From NCBI GenBank assembly GCA_004151065.3, contig NWUY0300059599.1, forward strand, positions 1-31,027: DNA of 31,027 nt. Direction: 5' to 3'. This document shows positions 1-9,839 of the stretch, in pieces (position 1 is the first letter of the stretch; each line of letters starts with the position of its first letter). Source of the stretch: Larix sibirica (taxonomy: Eukaryota; Streptophyta; Pinopsida; Pinales; Pinaceae). The translations under genes were made by a program, and so were the position numbers. Below the pieces are notes generated by a model, which made no database searches, was not told the origin of the DNA, and saw nothing but the letters and a program-made list of their open reading frames with translations.

Positions 1-400
1 TGTGTCATGACTTTCCTGTCGCGGGTGCATGGTAAACATATGTTGCTCCTTCACTTAGTTAAGGGTGTCAATTTGATTGTTAACAGACAATATCTCTTCA
101 GCTGAATTACATTTCAACCTTCACTGACACAGATGTATCAAATACATAAAAACTACCTTGAGCTTCCAAGGGACAGAGTACTGGTCATTTGCCATAGAAA
201 AAACCATAGTCCTTTGACTCTTATCAAAAAGCAAAACTTAATATCATGTCCCATATATTGTCTGTAGCAGACCAACAATATTTACAAAAAAACTTAAGTA
301 CTATTCTAAATAGCCGAAACAACACAAAAAGATAAACCAAAAAAGTCCTGCTGAGGAATCAGTATAAGACTGTTTCCTTTTCCTCCACCAGCTGATTCCC
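1..400 (-). other. 3' untranslated region of the LINE
   Basis: This stretch follows the ORF2 stop (401-403, minus strand) and has no reading frame of note. Its place makes it the LINE 3' UTR. No poly(A)/poly(T) tail is seen, so the element may continue past the window start. Confidence 0.5.
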
Positions 401-3400
401 CTAGAAGAGATTGATCACAGCCTTCCCTTCGCTCAAAAGAAGACCCTTTATTGATAAAGAATCTGCCTTTTTGTTGTAGATCCAGCTAACCTGACTAAAG
501 TTCAAAGAAGTAAAGGTGGCTTGAAGAATCAAAATCTTTTTTTCCAATGTGAAAGAGCAGGAACATGAAGTTTATGTAGACCTGTAGCCCAATTTATAAT
601 AGCAGTGGAGTCCCCAACTGTATCCATTCTTTGAATCCCATAGGAGATGGCCAAGGTTAAAAGTCCCCACAACGCCATTAACTCAGATGTTGAATTATTG
701 CCAACACCACACCTGAAGAACAATTCCACAGAATGCTCCTGGTCCAGTATTATGAAGCATCCAACACCACATACATCCAGTTGCGCCGCACCATCAAACA
801 TACCCACTGGATCGCCATAGCTTATAACATGAGGATCCAATGCGCATCTAATAACGTGAGGAGTGGCATTCTGTGCATCCATCATAAAAGACATTACAAA
901 GTGAACAAAATTGTTTAAGGTGTATGTCTTATCCTAAAAAGGGATAGAATTCCTCAAGCGCCAGACACCCCATAAAAAACGCAATGGAAAAGCAATCTGC
1001 CACTGGTGTCTATAATGCCAATGTTTTACACATTGTTCCAGGGATTCCCCCATCCAACTACCAGATAAACTGAAAACAATAGCAATTTCATCCAAAGTTG
1101 CATAGTTATAGAGCATTTAGTGAACAAGTGTGTACAAGATTCACCCACATTGAAGCAAAGATAACAAAAAGACGGCCCAATACCACCATGAGTATGAAAC
1201 CGGTCACCAGTCATAAGCTTATCATAGTTTGCCAACCAAAGGAAGTGTTTAATTTTCACAAGTATTTCCCACTTCCACAGTGGATAGTGCCACCATTCGG
1301 ATAAGTGGAGGCTAGATTCCTCATAAATAGCCTTATAAACCACTGTTGTAGTAATCGTGCCATCACCGCCACCATACTCCCAACTAAGGGTATCCAGTTC
1401 ATCCATCAAATAAATGCCAGCATGTGTCAATCCAGTAATATAACAATCCCATTCAGCAACCGCCAAACCAGTAAGGTGAAGATCCCGAGCCAACAGCCAG
1501 ACTTCCTCTAACCGGAAATCACCATGAACTTTTTTTAACTGATTTAAGAAAACAAGCCCCATGGCATTTAAATGTTGAATGGTCCCTGCAGAAAGAACAC
1601 CAACAGAGGGAGATCCAAGAATCCGATCCAGTCCCACACGGACCTGATATCCATTACCAACTAACCAGGCTAATCAGTTGAGGATAATCAGAGAAGTAGC
1701 CAATAAACTTGTCCAAACAACTGAGCACTTACCCTGCTTCTTCGCACCGGCCCGAATCCAACTAATCACCGATTTCGGGTAGATATATTTGGTGCGGATT
1801 AACTTCCCCCAAAGGCCGTCATCCATAAGGATCCTCCAGAGGTTCTTTGTATGTAGAGCCTTATAAACCCAAAACAAATTATGAACACCCCATCTCCTGG
1901 AAGACTTCGGCGAAAAGATGTGTTCCCAGGAGACCAAATGACAACCCTGGTAGAGATGTGTTCCCAGGAGACCAAATGACAACCCTGGTAGAGATGTGTT
2001 CCCTTCCTGAATAATGGACATCGGAACATGAGCTATGCAAAACCAATAGATAGGAAGACCAGCCAAAACCAAGTTTAGCAGTACTAACTGTCCACCCAGT
2101 GAAAGCTTCCGATGTATCTAGCACAACATCCTTTTTTCAAACTTTTTTACCAGCCAAATCTAGTCAGCAACCAAATTGGCATTTGGCTTAAGAAAATAAC
2201 CTAAATAGGTCAAGCCTTTATTCAAGTCCAAAAAATCCAAGGGAAGGATCTTACGTAAAGGTAACAACTGTTCCGCCCTTAAGTTTATTGTATAGAAACA
2301 AGACTTATGTAAGTTGATCTACATCCCCGCTGCAAAACAAAAAGTATCCAAAATATACTTATAATGAAGCCATTCCTACTCACTCCCCATGCCAAAAATG
2401 AGGACATTGTCAACAAATAACATGTGAGTAATATGATATTTATGAGTAACCTATATACCACTAATCAGTCCATCAGTCATGGCCTGTAAAATAAGATGAC
2501 TCAACCCCTCAATGACAAGAATGAAGAGCAAGGGCGATAAAGGACAACCCTGTCTAAGTCCTCTTGTCGCCTTGAAGAAGGAGGTAGGACAACCATTTAT
2601 GAGCATTGCAAAGTTGGTAGTCTTCAAGCAGCCCATAATCCACTGAGTAATTTGGAAATCGAGACCTGCATTCAATAGTAATAACCTAAGATAAGTCTAA
2701 TCTACCAGATCATATGCCTTTATCAGATCAAGTTTTAAGACCAGGGTGCCAATCTTCTTCAGTCTTGCAGAATGTAACACCTCCTGGGCAGTGCCAATCG
2801 CATTGAAAATTAGATGATGGTCCAGGAAGCCAAACTGTTCAGCTGAAATACCCCTTGATAATCCTGCCTTTATTATTTGTGCAATAGTTTTAGATATTAC
2901 TTTGTAGATCAGGTTGCATAATGATATAGGGCAGAAATCCTGAAAAGTCAATGGTTTGAAATTTTCAGAATCAAGGCAATAAAGGTGGCATTTACCCCTC
3001 CAGGAATCCTGCCCGTCACCTGAGCCTCTTCAACAAGCCGAACTAGTTCCGGGCCCATGATATCAAAGAACTGAATAAAGAACTCAACAAACCATCCGTC
3101 CGGCCCCAGACTCTTTTCTTTGTGCATACTTTTTAAAATAACTTCAATCTCTGCAATAGTGACAGGTGCAAAAATAGAGAGACAATCCGATTCCGAGAAT
3201 ATACTAGGCATCACCTGTATGACCCGTAAGTGAGTCTCCAAATTTTAGCAATTGGACTCTTAAAAATACCCGAAAAGTACTTTACAGTTTCCACCGCACT
3301 CCATGATTGTTTAGTAATCAAGGTCCCCTCCTCATTGCAAATATCCCAGATAGCCTTTTTCTTCCTTCTGTTATCAGCATATGCATGGAAGAACTTGGTA

Positions 3401-4485
3401 TTTTTGTCCCCACTAGATAGCCATAAATCACGGCTTTTAATTCTCCACAAGTCTTCCTCAATGCGTAGAAGGAAAAAAAAAATCCTCCAGAACACATAGT
3501 CGTGTCCTCACCGGTTCAGTCACAGTCTCCACAAAAGGCCGAGAGTTGAGGGCATAAATATTGAACTCAGTATCAAGTAACTCCTCCTATAACATAAGTT
3601 TTTTTCCCCTGATCCAAGGGGAAACCTTAAGCTTTAGCAATTTTAAAAAAGACGCAAGTCTCTGTATAGCCAAAGGACAAGGATCTTGCTCGAGCGATGT
3701 CCAAAGCCGACGAACCAAGATGAGAAAAGAATCCTCCAAAGACCACAAGTTACAATATTTGAAGGGATATTTTGTAGGGAAGTCCCCTTTACCAATCGAC
3801 AATACAAAAGGAAGATGATCTGAAAGCTTTGTAGCATCTACCCATGAGGAACACTCTGAGAGGGTCCCATGTAAATCCCCATGAATATAAAAGCGATCCA
3901 ATCGCTTTGCCACTGCAGTATCACCCTTTCTCCCATTAGACCAAGTTGAAAATAAAGGCTTGGGCACAATATCTGTAAGACAATGATTAGAAAAAATATT
4001 AGAGAACCAAGTATAATTTGATTATGGAAGGGCATGTACACCCCAAGAGTCCCTCGCACCCACAGAAAAATTCAAGTCACCCCCTATAACAAGGGAATTA
4101 ATGTCTAGCAAACCGTTGGCTTCGATACCACTCCAATAACGCTGCTTCTCTAACTGGGGCCCATAGCAATTGAAAACATGAAACGGTGCAGAAGTCTCCC
4201 TACAAAAGCCAGATAATAGTATACCCCCCCCACAACAAAGGGCTTAAACTTAAAAAGAAGTGGAACCCAAGCCGTCAGTAACCCACCCGAGTGCCCTGTA
4301 GCCCCAATAGAACATACTTCCCACGACAGACAGAAAGAGAAAAAGAAAGACCTGGCCTTCGACTCATTGACCAGGGTCTCCTGAAGCAAAACCAAATTCG
4401 GGCGAATAATATTCATCAGTCTTCGGAAGGCATAACGTGTTGGAGCCCCCCCTACCCCATGGATATTTAGGGTCATTATAATCAT
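401..4485 (-). pseudogene. LINE ORF2 remnant: endonuclease, reverse transcriptase, RNase H
   Basis: The start at 4485 reads MIIMTLNIHGVGG, a usual plant LINE ORF2 beginning. The endonuclease part keeps the LLQET motif, GGDLNFS (about 4060) and the SDHLPF motif (about 3810). The RT part has KSLGPDGW, LKLDLIKAYD and RGLRQGCPLSPLLF. The catalytic FADD box reads FVDN (about 2410-2425), so the second aspartate is lost. The RNase H domain at the C-terminus shows FDGAAQ, the STSEL glutamate, VGDSTAIINW and NKKADSLS before the stop at 401. Breaks include a frameshift at a run of eight C (4224-4231), a stop at about 4020, a stop at 3587, TGG-type tryptophan codons turned to stops at 2697 and 1674, a frame change near 1026-1116, a stop at 934, and a frameshift near 529. 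The gene cannot make a working enzyme. Confidence 0.85.
1916..2003. repeat. 38-bp tandem duplication inside LINE ORF2
   Basis: Two perfect 38-bp units, 1916-1953 and 1954-1991, are followed by the first 12 bases of a third (1992-2003). Because 38 is not a multiple of three, the duplication shifts the ORF2 frame just after the reverse transcriptase region. Confidence 0.9.
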
Positions 4486-4925
4486 GGAGTAACCTCCAGG
4501 GGGACCCTCTCTGCTCTAAGGGAAGCCTGAGCCAAAACCTTTTTGTGTCTACCCCCTCTTTTTTTTTGGATAGTCACATTTGGGAGAGTAGGGAACTAGG
4601 TGTCAGTTAAAATAGTTCCCTCACAAAAAATGGGAATAGGGTTTGTAAATAAGCCCTCCTCTAGACAGTGGACAATCCCCTCAGAAGTCCCCGGGTCACT
4701 TTCAAGGTCCGCATGTTGTAGAGTAACAAGCTCGTCCCGAACTATCTATGAATCCATCACTAGAGAGAGGTTTTCCAAATAAAAAAAATGACTAGTATCC
4801 AGAACCTCCAGTTTTTCACTCATTGAAGGAGGATCACATATCGGCCCAAGGCATGTACCAGAAAACACAGGTGTGTTGTTTCCCAAGTTCTCATACCCCC
4901 ACCCATCCAACATAGAGTTATCCGC

Positions 4926-6041
4926 CTATGATAAAGACTTAAAACAAGCAGGACATATAGATTTAAACTTACTTGTGAAAGAATGTTGGTTTTCAACCAC
5001 CGAATGATCTCGAGACAGTCGATGCTCCTCAGCCTGGTCCGTAGCTATGGTTATGTTTACCCTCGGAGGATTGGGCGCATTAGCCAGACCTGCCTGTATG
5101 ATAGTAGCCCCGGTATCAGTAGCTGCAAGCCTCACATAAGACCCACATTCCTTCTGGAGATGTCCAGGTTTTCCACACGAAAAACACCTAAAAGGTGTAT
5201 GCCAATAGTCAAGATCCTGTCAGAAAGTCTTTTCCCCCCACCGAATCGATATGTCTTCAAGTAAACCCAAAGAAACATCCATCTCAACCAGGACCCAAGC
5301 ACAACGCTTGTCAACGTGATAAAGGGATTTATTGTCGAAGAAAATAAACTTTCCAATCTTGTTTGCCAATTCCATAAAGACATCTCTAGACCAGAGCGCC
5401 AGAGGAAAGCCCTTCAATAAGACCAAGTAATGATTTACCAGTAAAGTCTCTGACGCCGGGCCAAAATTGATATGCCACCATTTCAGCCATAGCGAGCCCT
5501 TATCAATGACCCAAAGATGAGCCAAAATCAACTCAATATGAGCGTCATCCAAGAAATGAAGGACCACCCAATTGTTTACAAGCATATGGACGTGCGACAC
5601 ATAGTTTATCAAGGACTTCTAGTTGCTGTTTACCCAAGAGACCAAAACAGAGTGACTAATAGTGGTAAAACATAGCTTCCCAACCAGTGCACGAGCAATA
5701 ACACTCAATACCTGCCCAACTTGAACATCTTTACCTAAAACCATCTCCACACCCTCGCCCCTGCACTTAATGGCCTTCAAGGAGCGATTTAGCTGAGCCT
5801 TTTTGCCACCACTGCGAGAGGCATCACCACCCCGCCTCAAGAGTGTACAAGGATGATATGAGTCCCTGTCAGAGCCAACCTCATCTCCCATATCCACCCC
5901 CTCAAAAGAGCCCCCACACAAGAGTGGATCCTCTAAAACTAGGTCATTATCAGTTATGTTCTTTGAAAGCCGTGTATTCATGAAAAATATACTTTCACTT
6001 GCAGACCCTACCATAGTCAGAGACCCCACAAAGGTCCTCAA
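4926..6041 (-). pseudogene. LINE ORF1 remnant: DUF4283-like with CCHC zinc knuckle
   Basis: One minus-strand frame runs from about 6041 to 4926 with only two internal stops, TAG at 5619 and TGA at 5220. The middle part (about 5700-5220) has the hydrophobic and aromatic pattern of plant LINE ORF1 DUF4283 regions, with LLKGFPLALWS and IGKFIFFDNKSL. Directly after the 5220 stop the frame reads QDLDYWHTPF and then a zinc knuckle CFSCGKPGHLQKEC (CX2CX4HX4C, about 5135-5180). Plant L1 ORF1 proteins bind the element RNA. The stop at 4926 may be the natural end or a further mutation: the same frame stays open through about 4750 after it, towards ORF2 at 4485. The TGA at 5220 could have been CGA (CpG decay), which is inference. 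Confidence 0.8.
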
Positions 6042-6095
6042 ACCCTAAAAAATACAGACCCAAAACCCCACTAAAACACAAACCGAGCCCCTCTT

Positions 6096-7860
6096 TTATG
6101 CAAGGCTATATTGTTCTTATTATCCCTCTTACGATGCATTCAAGCCATCATTGTCGAAATTTATGCACCTTTATTCTATCATATTACCTCTACAAGCACT
6201 CCCCTACCTTTTTCCATCTTTGTATTATTATATTCCTTTTGTTGAGTTCAATTTCGTCTACCAATCTAGTTATGATAGTGAAATATATTGTCCTAGTTTT
6301 ATCTATATTACAGCTTCCTCATATTATTTGTTATTATGAGTTTATTACAAATGACTCAATGAAAACTAAGCATACCAATTCTAACTCCAACGGAATGATT
6401 TGTTAGTAACTATCGTTGAAATGGACCTTTTGAATACGACATATCCTTGGTAAAAGAATAGTGAATTGTTGTATTCTATTACGACAAATATCTTGATTTT
6501 AAAATGGAGCCTCTAAGAGAAACATGCCATTTATATCTCCTATTGCTTAGTATATCTTTCCTCTCTTAGTTTACCTATTCTATTCAAATTTGTATCCTTT
6601 GCCAAATCCTTATGACTAAGCCGACCCAGTCAATGTAATGTACTACATGTTTTCTTTATGTTTGATATGAGTAATCAGTTTATGGGATAAATTGTGGATG
6701 TTTCTCCAGGTTGTAGCATCAGGAAGACATTCTTCCAGATTGGTCGTGCTGATTTGACCAAAGAAGATTGATACATTCACCCTAGGATCCTCAGTCACAT
6801 GGCTAGAGGTGAATGGCCCAGGAAGGGGCAGTGCTTCTCCTAGGTCATATGGTGTGGAGATGGGCCCCAAGGTGCTATTACATTGCCTGCTCCGTCTATC
6901 CTGCCGTACAATGTCCTCGGTACCTGTAATTATTAGTTGAATTTTGGAGACCTTAACATCCCTCAAGTTATCTCACTTCATGAGAAGACGTTTTCCATCC
7001 GAGCTCCAAATTTATATATAAATAGACCCTTCAATTTTAGAAGCATCCACACCGATAGAGTTATTTTTCTAGTACTTTAATCTAATTAAGTTACACACTT
7101 ACACCAATTCCACTTCTTCCACTTCTTCATTGCCATATTGTTACGATGCAGAAGTTCTATGCCCATTTTACCATCACAATGTGATCATATTATTGGAACA
7201 AGGATTGAATAATAGGTTTCATAAATGTGGTGGGCTTGAAGGGAACCCAAAGCGAGGAAAGATTTATAGGGAGAGAAGATTTGAAGCCATCTTTAACACA
7301 CTCAAGGTGATGTGCTTACTTGTCCATATGTTATTTCTCTTTACCAACAATGTCGATCAGTTACGAATTCTCCCATATATATATATATCATTGTCTTCTC
7401 CCTCCAAATATGCTTCACTTGTCCATGGTTTATGAAGAAATATGTTGATTTTTACAAATTAACTTATGAAAGTGGAATCTTGGTTTGTTGTTTTGGTGTG
7501 TGTGCAGGGCAATTAGATGATTGTGACAACTTATAGACCCTCTCCAGCTTATGTGCCTTCTGCTAAACCTTAAAAACTTCAAGATTCTACAAGGAGCATT
7601 TTACACAAGTATGCTCCCCATTTCCTCACAAATTCCTAGCAATTTGGTTTCCTTATTTAATCGAGGATGAATACAGAAAAACATAATGAACCTATTTCCT
7701 TTATCACGCCTTGCCTTAACATTTTGACCCACTCACCACTTAATCATTTACTTGAGGATTTTCGAGGGTAATTTTGTATACCTACGAAAAACATTATTCC
7801 ACGCATTAATCAACCAACCAGTTCCTTAAAATATAACGACGAGGACCCTTTCAACCCGAA
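6096..7860. other. Spacer with no supported gene
   Basis: This is AT-rich DNA between the LINE and the chaperone promoter. It has a few open frames of about 100 codons on either strand (for example minus 6643-6966 and plus 7130-7435), none of which I can match to a family. 7130-7309 ends in AAG followed by GTGATG, so it could be an exon with a donor site, but nothing else supports that. A short (TA)n run lies near 7376-7388. Confidence 0.5.
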
Positions 7861-7870
7861 AAAAGTGCGA

Positions 7871-7999
7871 CACGTAGGCGTAAACGTAAAATTTCATTCG
7901 TCCATTTCACTTGCGTCAACGAACCATAGGTTTCCAGCGCTATTAACATATCAACATTTGACACGTGTAATTTTCTATGACGTGTCATGTCTTCATTGG
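7871..7999 (+). promoter_or_regulatory. Probable ER-stress promoter elements upstream of the ER Hsp70 gene
   Basis: Three ACGT-core bZIP-type sites cluster here: CACGTA at 7871, a palindromic ACACGTGT (G-box) at 7961-7968, and TGACGTGTCA at 7978-7987. The last overlaps an inverted ER-stress-element-like arrangement, CGTGT-N9-ATTGG at 7981-7999. On the minus strand this reads CCAAT-N9-ACACG, one base from the ERSE consensus CCAAT-N9-CCACG. Such sites are known to respond to bZIP60/bZIP28-type factors with NF-Y in plant ER chaperone genes, which fits the downstream gene. The sites lie 570-700 bases before the ATG, since the leader is long. They are absent upstream of the second exon-1 copy. Confidence 0.55.
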
Positions 8000-8170
8000 T
8001 TTCTTGCTTCTCAAGACGAATCCAGAATCCCGCGCGCTCTTTTCTGCCAGCAGTCCAGGTCTCCGTCGACCGGTAAATCCTAGTCTTCGTAGTTTTCTCT
8101 CGCCCGTTCGACGATACGCAGATCGGCCATTTGTGATACAGCAAGATCCGTCCTCTTGTACTAAAAAGAG

Positions 8171-8500
8171 CTGGATCCAAACTGTTTCGAATCGATCTTA
8201 AATTCATGAAATTGGGTTTAGAGTTTACGGATCAGGCTTTGAAGGCGTAAGCTTTTTTTTTGTCTAGTCCTTCACTTCCTTTGGCTTGCATTTTTCCGAA
8301 GAGATGGTTTAAAACGGTTCCGGATCGATCCAGAATTGGTGAATTAGGTTTTCGTATCAAGCTCTGATAACCTCTCTTTGTGTTCTAGAGCCTTTTTGTT
8401 GTTATTTATGGCGTCGTTAATATTTTGCTCTGCATTAGTGGTTTGAAACAGTACCGGATTGGTCCGAAACTGGGGTTTGCAGAACAAGATTCATGTCCTA
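8171..8500 (+). repeat. Three decayed ~133-bp tandem units in the 5' leader
   Basis: The leader of the chaperone gene contains three related units, anchored at AAAC-GT-YCG motifs at 8179, 8312 and 8446 (spacing 133 and 134). Units one and two share a GATCGATC core, a GAATT/AAATT-TGAA segment, a GGTTT stretch and an ATCARGCTYTGA segment. The third is shorter in its match. Each unit also has a pyrimidine-rich stretch ending in AG or CAG. The same array recurs in the second copy near 9895-10224. Confidence 0.6.
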
Positions 8501-8567
8501 ATTTTTAAAGCTACTTTGATTCTGACATTTAAACCCTTAAAACCCTGGTTCTTTCACATCTCTGAAG

Positions 8568-9329
8568 ATGGGGTCTGGCACGAGAATTCTTTTGGTAATA
8601 TTTACATTATTTCTCGCCATATGCCCTGCATTGTGTTCAGTATGCAGCATAGATCTGGGGTCTGATTGGTTGAAAGTTGCAGTGGTGCACCTGAAACCCG
8701 GTCAGAGCCCAATTTCCATTGCAATAAATGAAATGTCGAAGCGGAAAAGTCCTGCCCTGGTGGCATTCAATGGAGGAGACCGCCTGGTCGCCGAAGAAGC
8801 CGCCGGGATCTCTGCCCGGTACCCTGATAAGGTCATTGTGCAAGCTCGGGACATGGTTGGCAAATCTTACGACCAGGTTAAAGTTCTTGCAGATTCATTT
8901 TATCTTCCGTATGACATAGTTGAAGATTCTAGAGGCGCCGCTGGCATTAGGGTAGATGATGATGGCCGTACAGTTTATTCAGTAGAGGAGTTGGTTTCTA
9001 TGATTTTGAGTTATGGTAGACATTTGGCGGAATACCATACCAAAGTCCCTATTAAGGATGCTGTGATTAGTGTGCCACCTTTCTTCGGCCAAGCTGAGAG
9101 GAATGGTATCATTCAAGCAGCTCAGCTTGCTGGCATCAATGTATTATCTTTGATCAACGAGCATTCTGGTGCAGCTATTCAGTATGGGATTGATAAGGAT
9201 TTCTCGAATGCATCGCGGCATGTTGTGTTTTATGACATGGGTTCTAACAGTGCTTATGCTGCTCTCGTTTATTTCTCTGCATATACGACCAAGGAGTACG
9301 GGAAGAGTGTTTCGGTTAACCAATTCCAG
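8568..9329 (+). CDS. HSP70-17: ER-lumenal Hsp70 (GRP170/HYOU1 class), first coding exon, copy A
   Basis: The exon codes for 254 residues that I recognise as the N-terminus of plant HSP70-17, the ER relative of mammalian GRP170/HYOU1. Proteins of this family act as nucleotide exchange factors for BiP and as holdases in the ER lumen. Residues 1-23 form a signal peptide (basic R6, then a hydrophobic stretch ending PALC). The ATPase fold begins at IDLGSDW (28-34). GQSPISIAINEMSKRKSPAL, NEHSGAAIQYG (about 197-207) and DMGSNS (about 223-228, the family's version of the Hsp70 phosphate loop) follow. The start ATG at 8568 sits directly before the signal peptide. The exon ends in SVNQFQ at CAG|GTACAC (donor 9330), where exon 2 at 11537 continues in frame. 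Without splicing the frame stops at 9401 after 277 codons. The promoter elements lie upstream of this copy. Confidence 0.9.
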
Positions 9330-9569
9330 GTACACTGCAATTTTGAACACAGATGTTTTATTAGTAATACAGACAAATCCACACCAGTTAAAGATTTATG
9401 AATATTAGGGATGCTCTTCATTTTGAGTTGCTTGTAGCTGGTTCTTTGGATTGTCTGGTTCTGCCAGATTGACTATAAATTTTGATGTTGTGGAAATATT
9501 TCAAAATTTGTTTTTCAAGATACTATAGCATGGTAAAAGGCTCCAAGGAGTTGTTTAGCTATATGATTN

Positions 9570-9570
9570 G
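9570..9570. other. Undetermined base (N) at the end of copy A homology
   Basis: A single N interrupts the sequence exactly where the match between the flanks of copy A and copy B ends (TATATGATT in both). In copy B the next bases belong to a short phrase, ATTTCAAGAT, that occurs three times nearby. This marks a possible assembly join. Confidence 0.9.
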
Positions 9571-9599
9571 TGTCATGTTGGTAGCTACATTTAATGCAG

Positions 9600-9777
9600 G
9601 TATTTAATGTGACAGCCTTATCTTCTTGATGGCACGATGTATTCGGTCTTTTTTTCCTTGCTGTTTTGGTTAATATGCAAGAAGAGCCAAGAGCTCCTGT
9701 CCGGTTTCCAGCAAAAGCCTCCGAATACTTTGTTTTCTACCCTGTTTTCTGCACTTAAACACGGTGTCAGAGCATGA
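9600..9777 (+). mobile_element. Possible LTR fragment with primer-binding site
   Basis: At 9762-9774 there is a sequence matching 10 of 13 bases of TGGTATCAGAGCC, the initiator-Met tRNA primer-binding site of plant Copia elements. It directly follows a stretch ending in AAACA, as an LTR's 3' end would. The DNA just before it could be an LTR end, but no second LTR, gag or pol adjoins it. It lies between the two exon-1 copies, 60 bases before copy B begins. Confidence 0.3.
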
Positions 9778-9839
9778 GGCGAGTCCTCCTTCACCAGCCA
9801 CGTGAAGACTCATAGAGCGGCAAGAGGAGCCCGTTTGAA

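Larger units (their letters stand above)
1..6095 (-). mobile_element. Nearly full-length plant L1-type LINE, inactive
   Basis: A non-LTR retrotransposon read on the minus strand. From its 5' end (about 6095) it has a short leader, ORF1 with a zinc knuckle (6041 to about 4926), ORF2 starting at 4485 and ending at a stop at 401, then a 3' untranslated region reaching the window edge. ORF2 has, in order, APE endonuclease, reverse transcriptase, a zf-RVT-like stretch and RNase H, the layout known for many plant L1 elements. Stops and frameshifts interrupt both ORFs. I could not find the terminal poly(A) or target-site duplication, so the 3' end may lie outside the window. The 5' limit is inferred from where G-rich leader sequence on the minus strand gives way to unrelated AT-rich DNA. 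Confidence 0.85.
8116..9470 (+). repeat. Direct duplication, copy A (leader and exon 1)
   Basis: This segment recurs at 9840-11194 with a constant offset of 1724 bases and no gaps. I see only four substitutions, all in the first 70 bases of the leader; the coding part gives identical proteins. Beyond 9470 the two copies differ for about 45 bases and then match again for about 55 bases (roughly 9515-9569 and 11239-11293), up to an N at 9570. Confidence 0.95.

Noticed and set aside
6643-6966. 107-codon minus-strand frame that faintly resembles retroelement protein (PYDLGEALPLPG)
   Set aside because: The likeness is too short and vague to name a family, and no neighbouring domains support it.
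8637-8843. Antisense and shifted frames inside the Hsp70 exon copies
   Set aside because: They are shadows of the true coding frame; they recur in copy B only because the DNA is duplicated.
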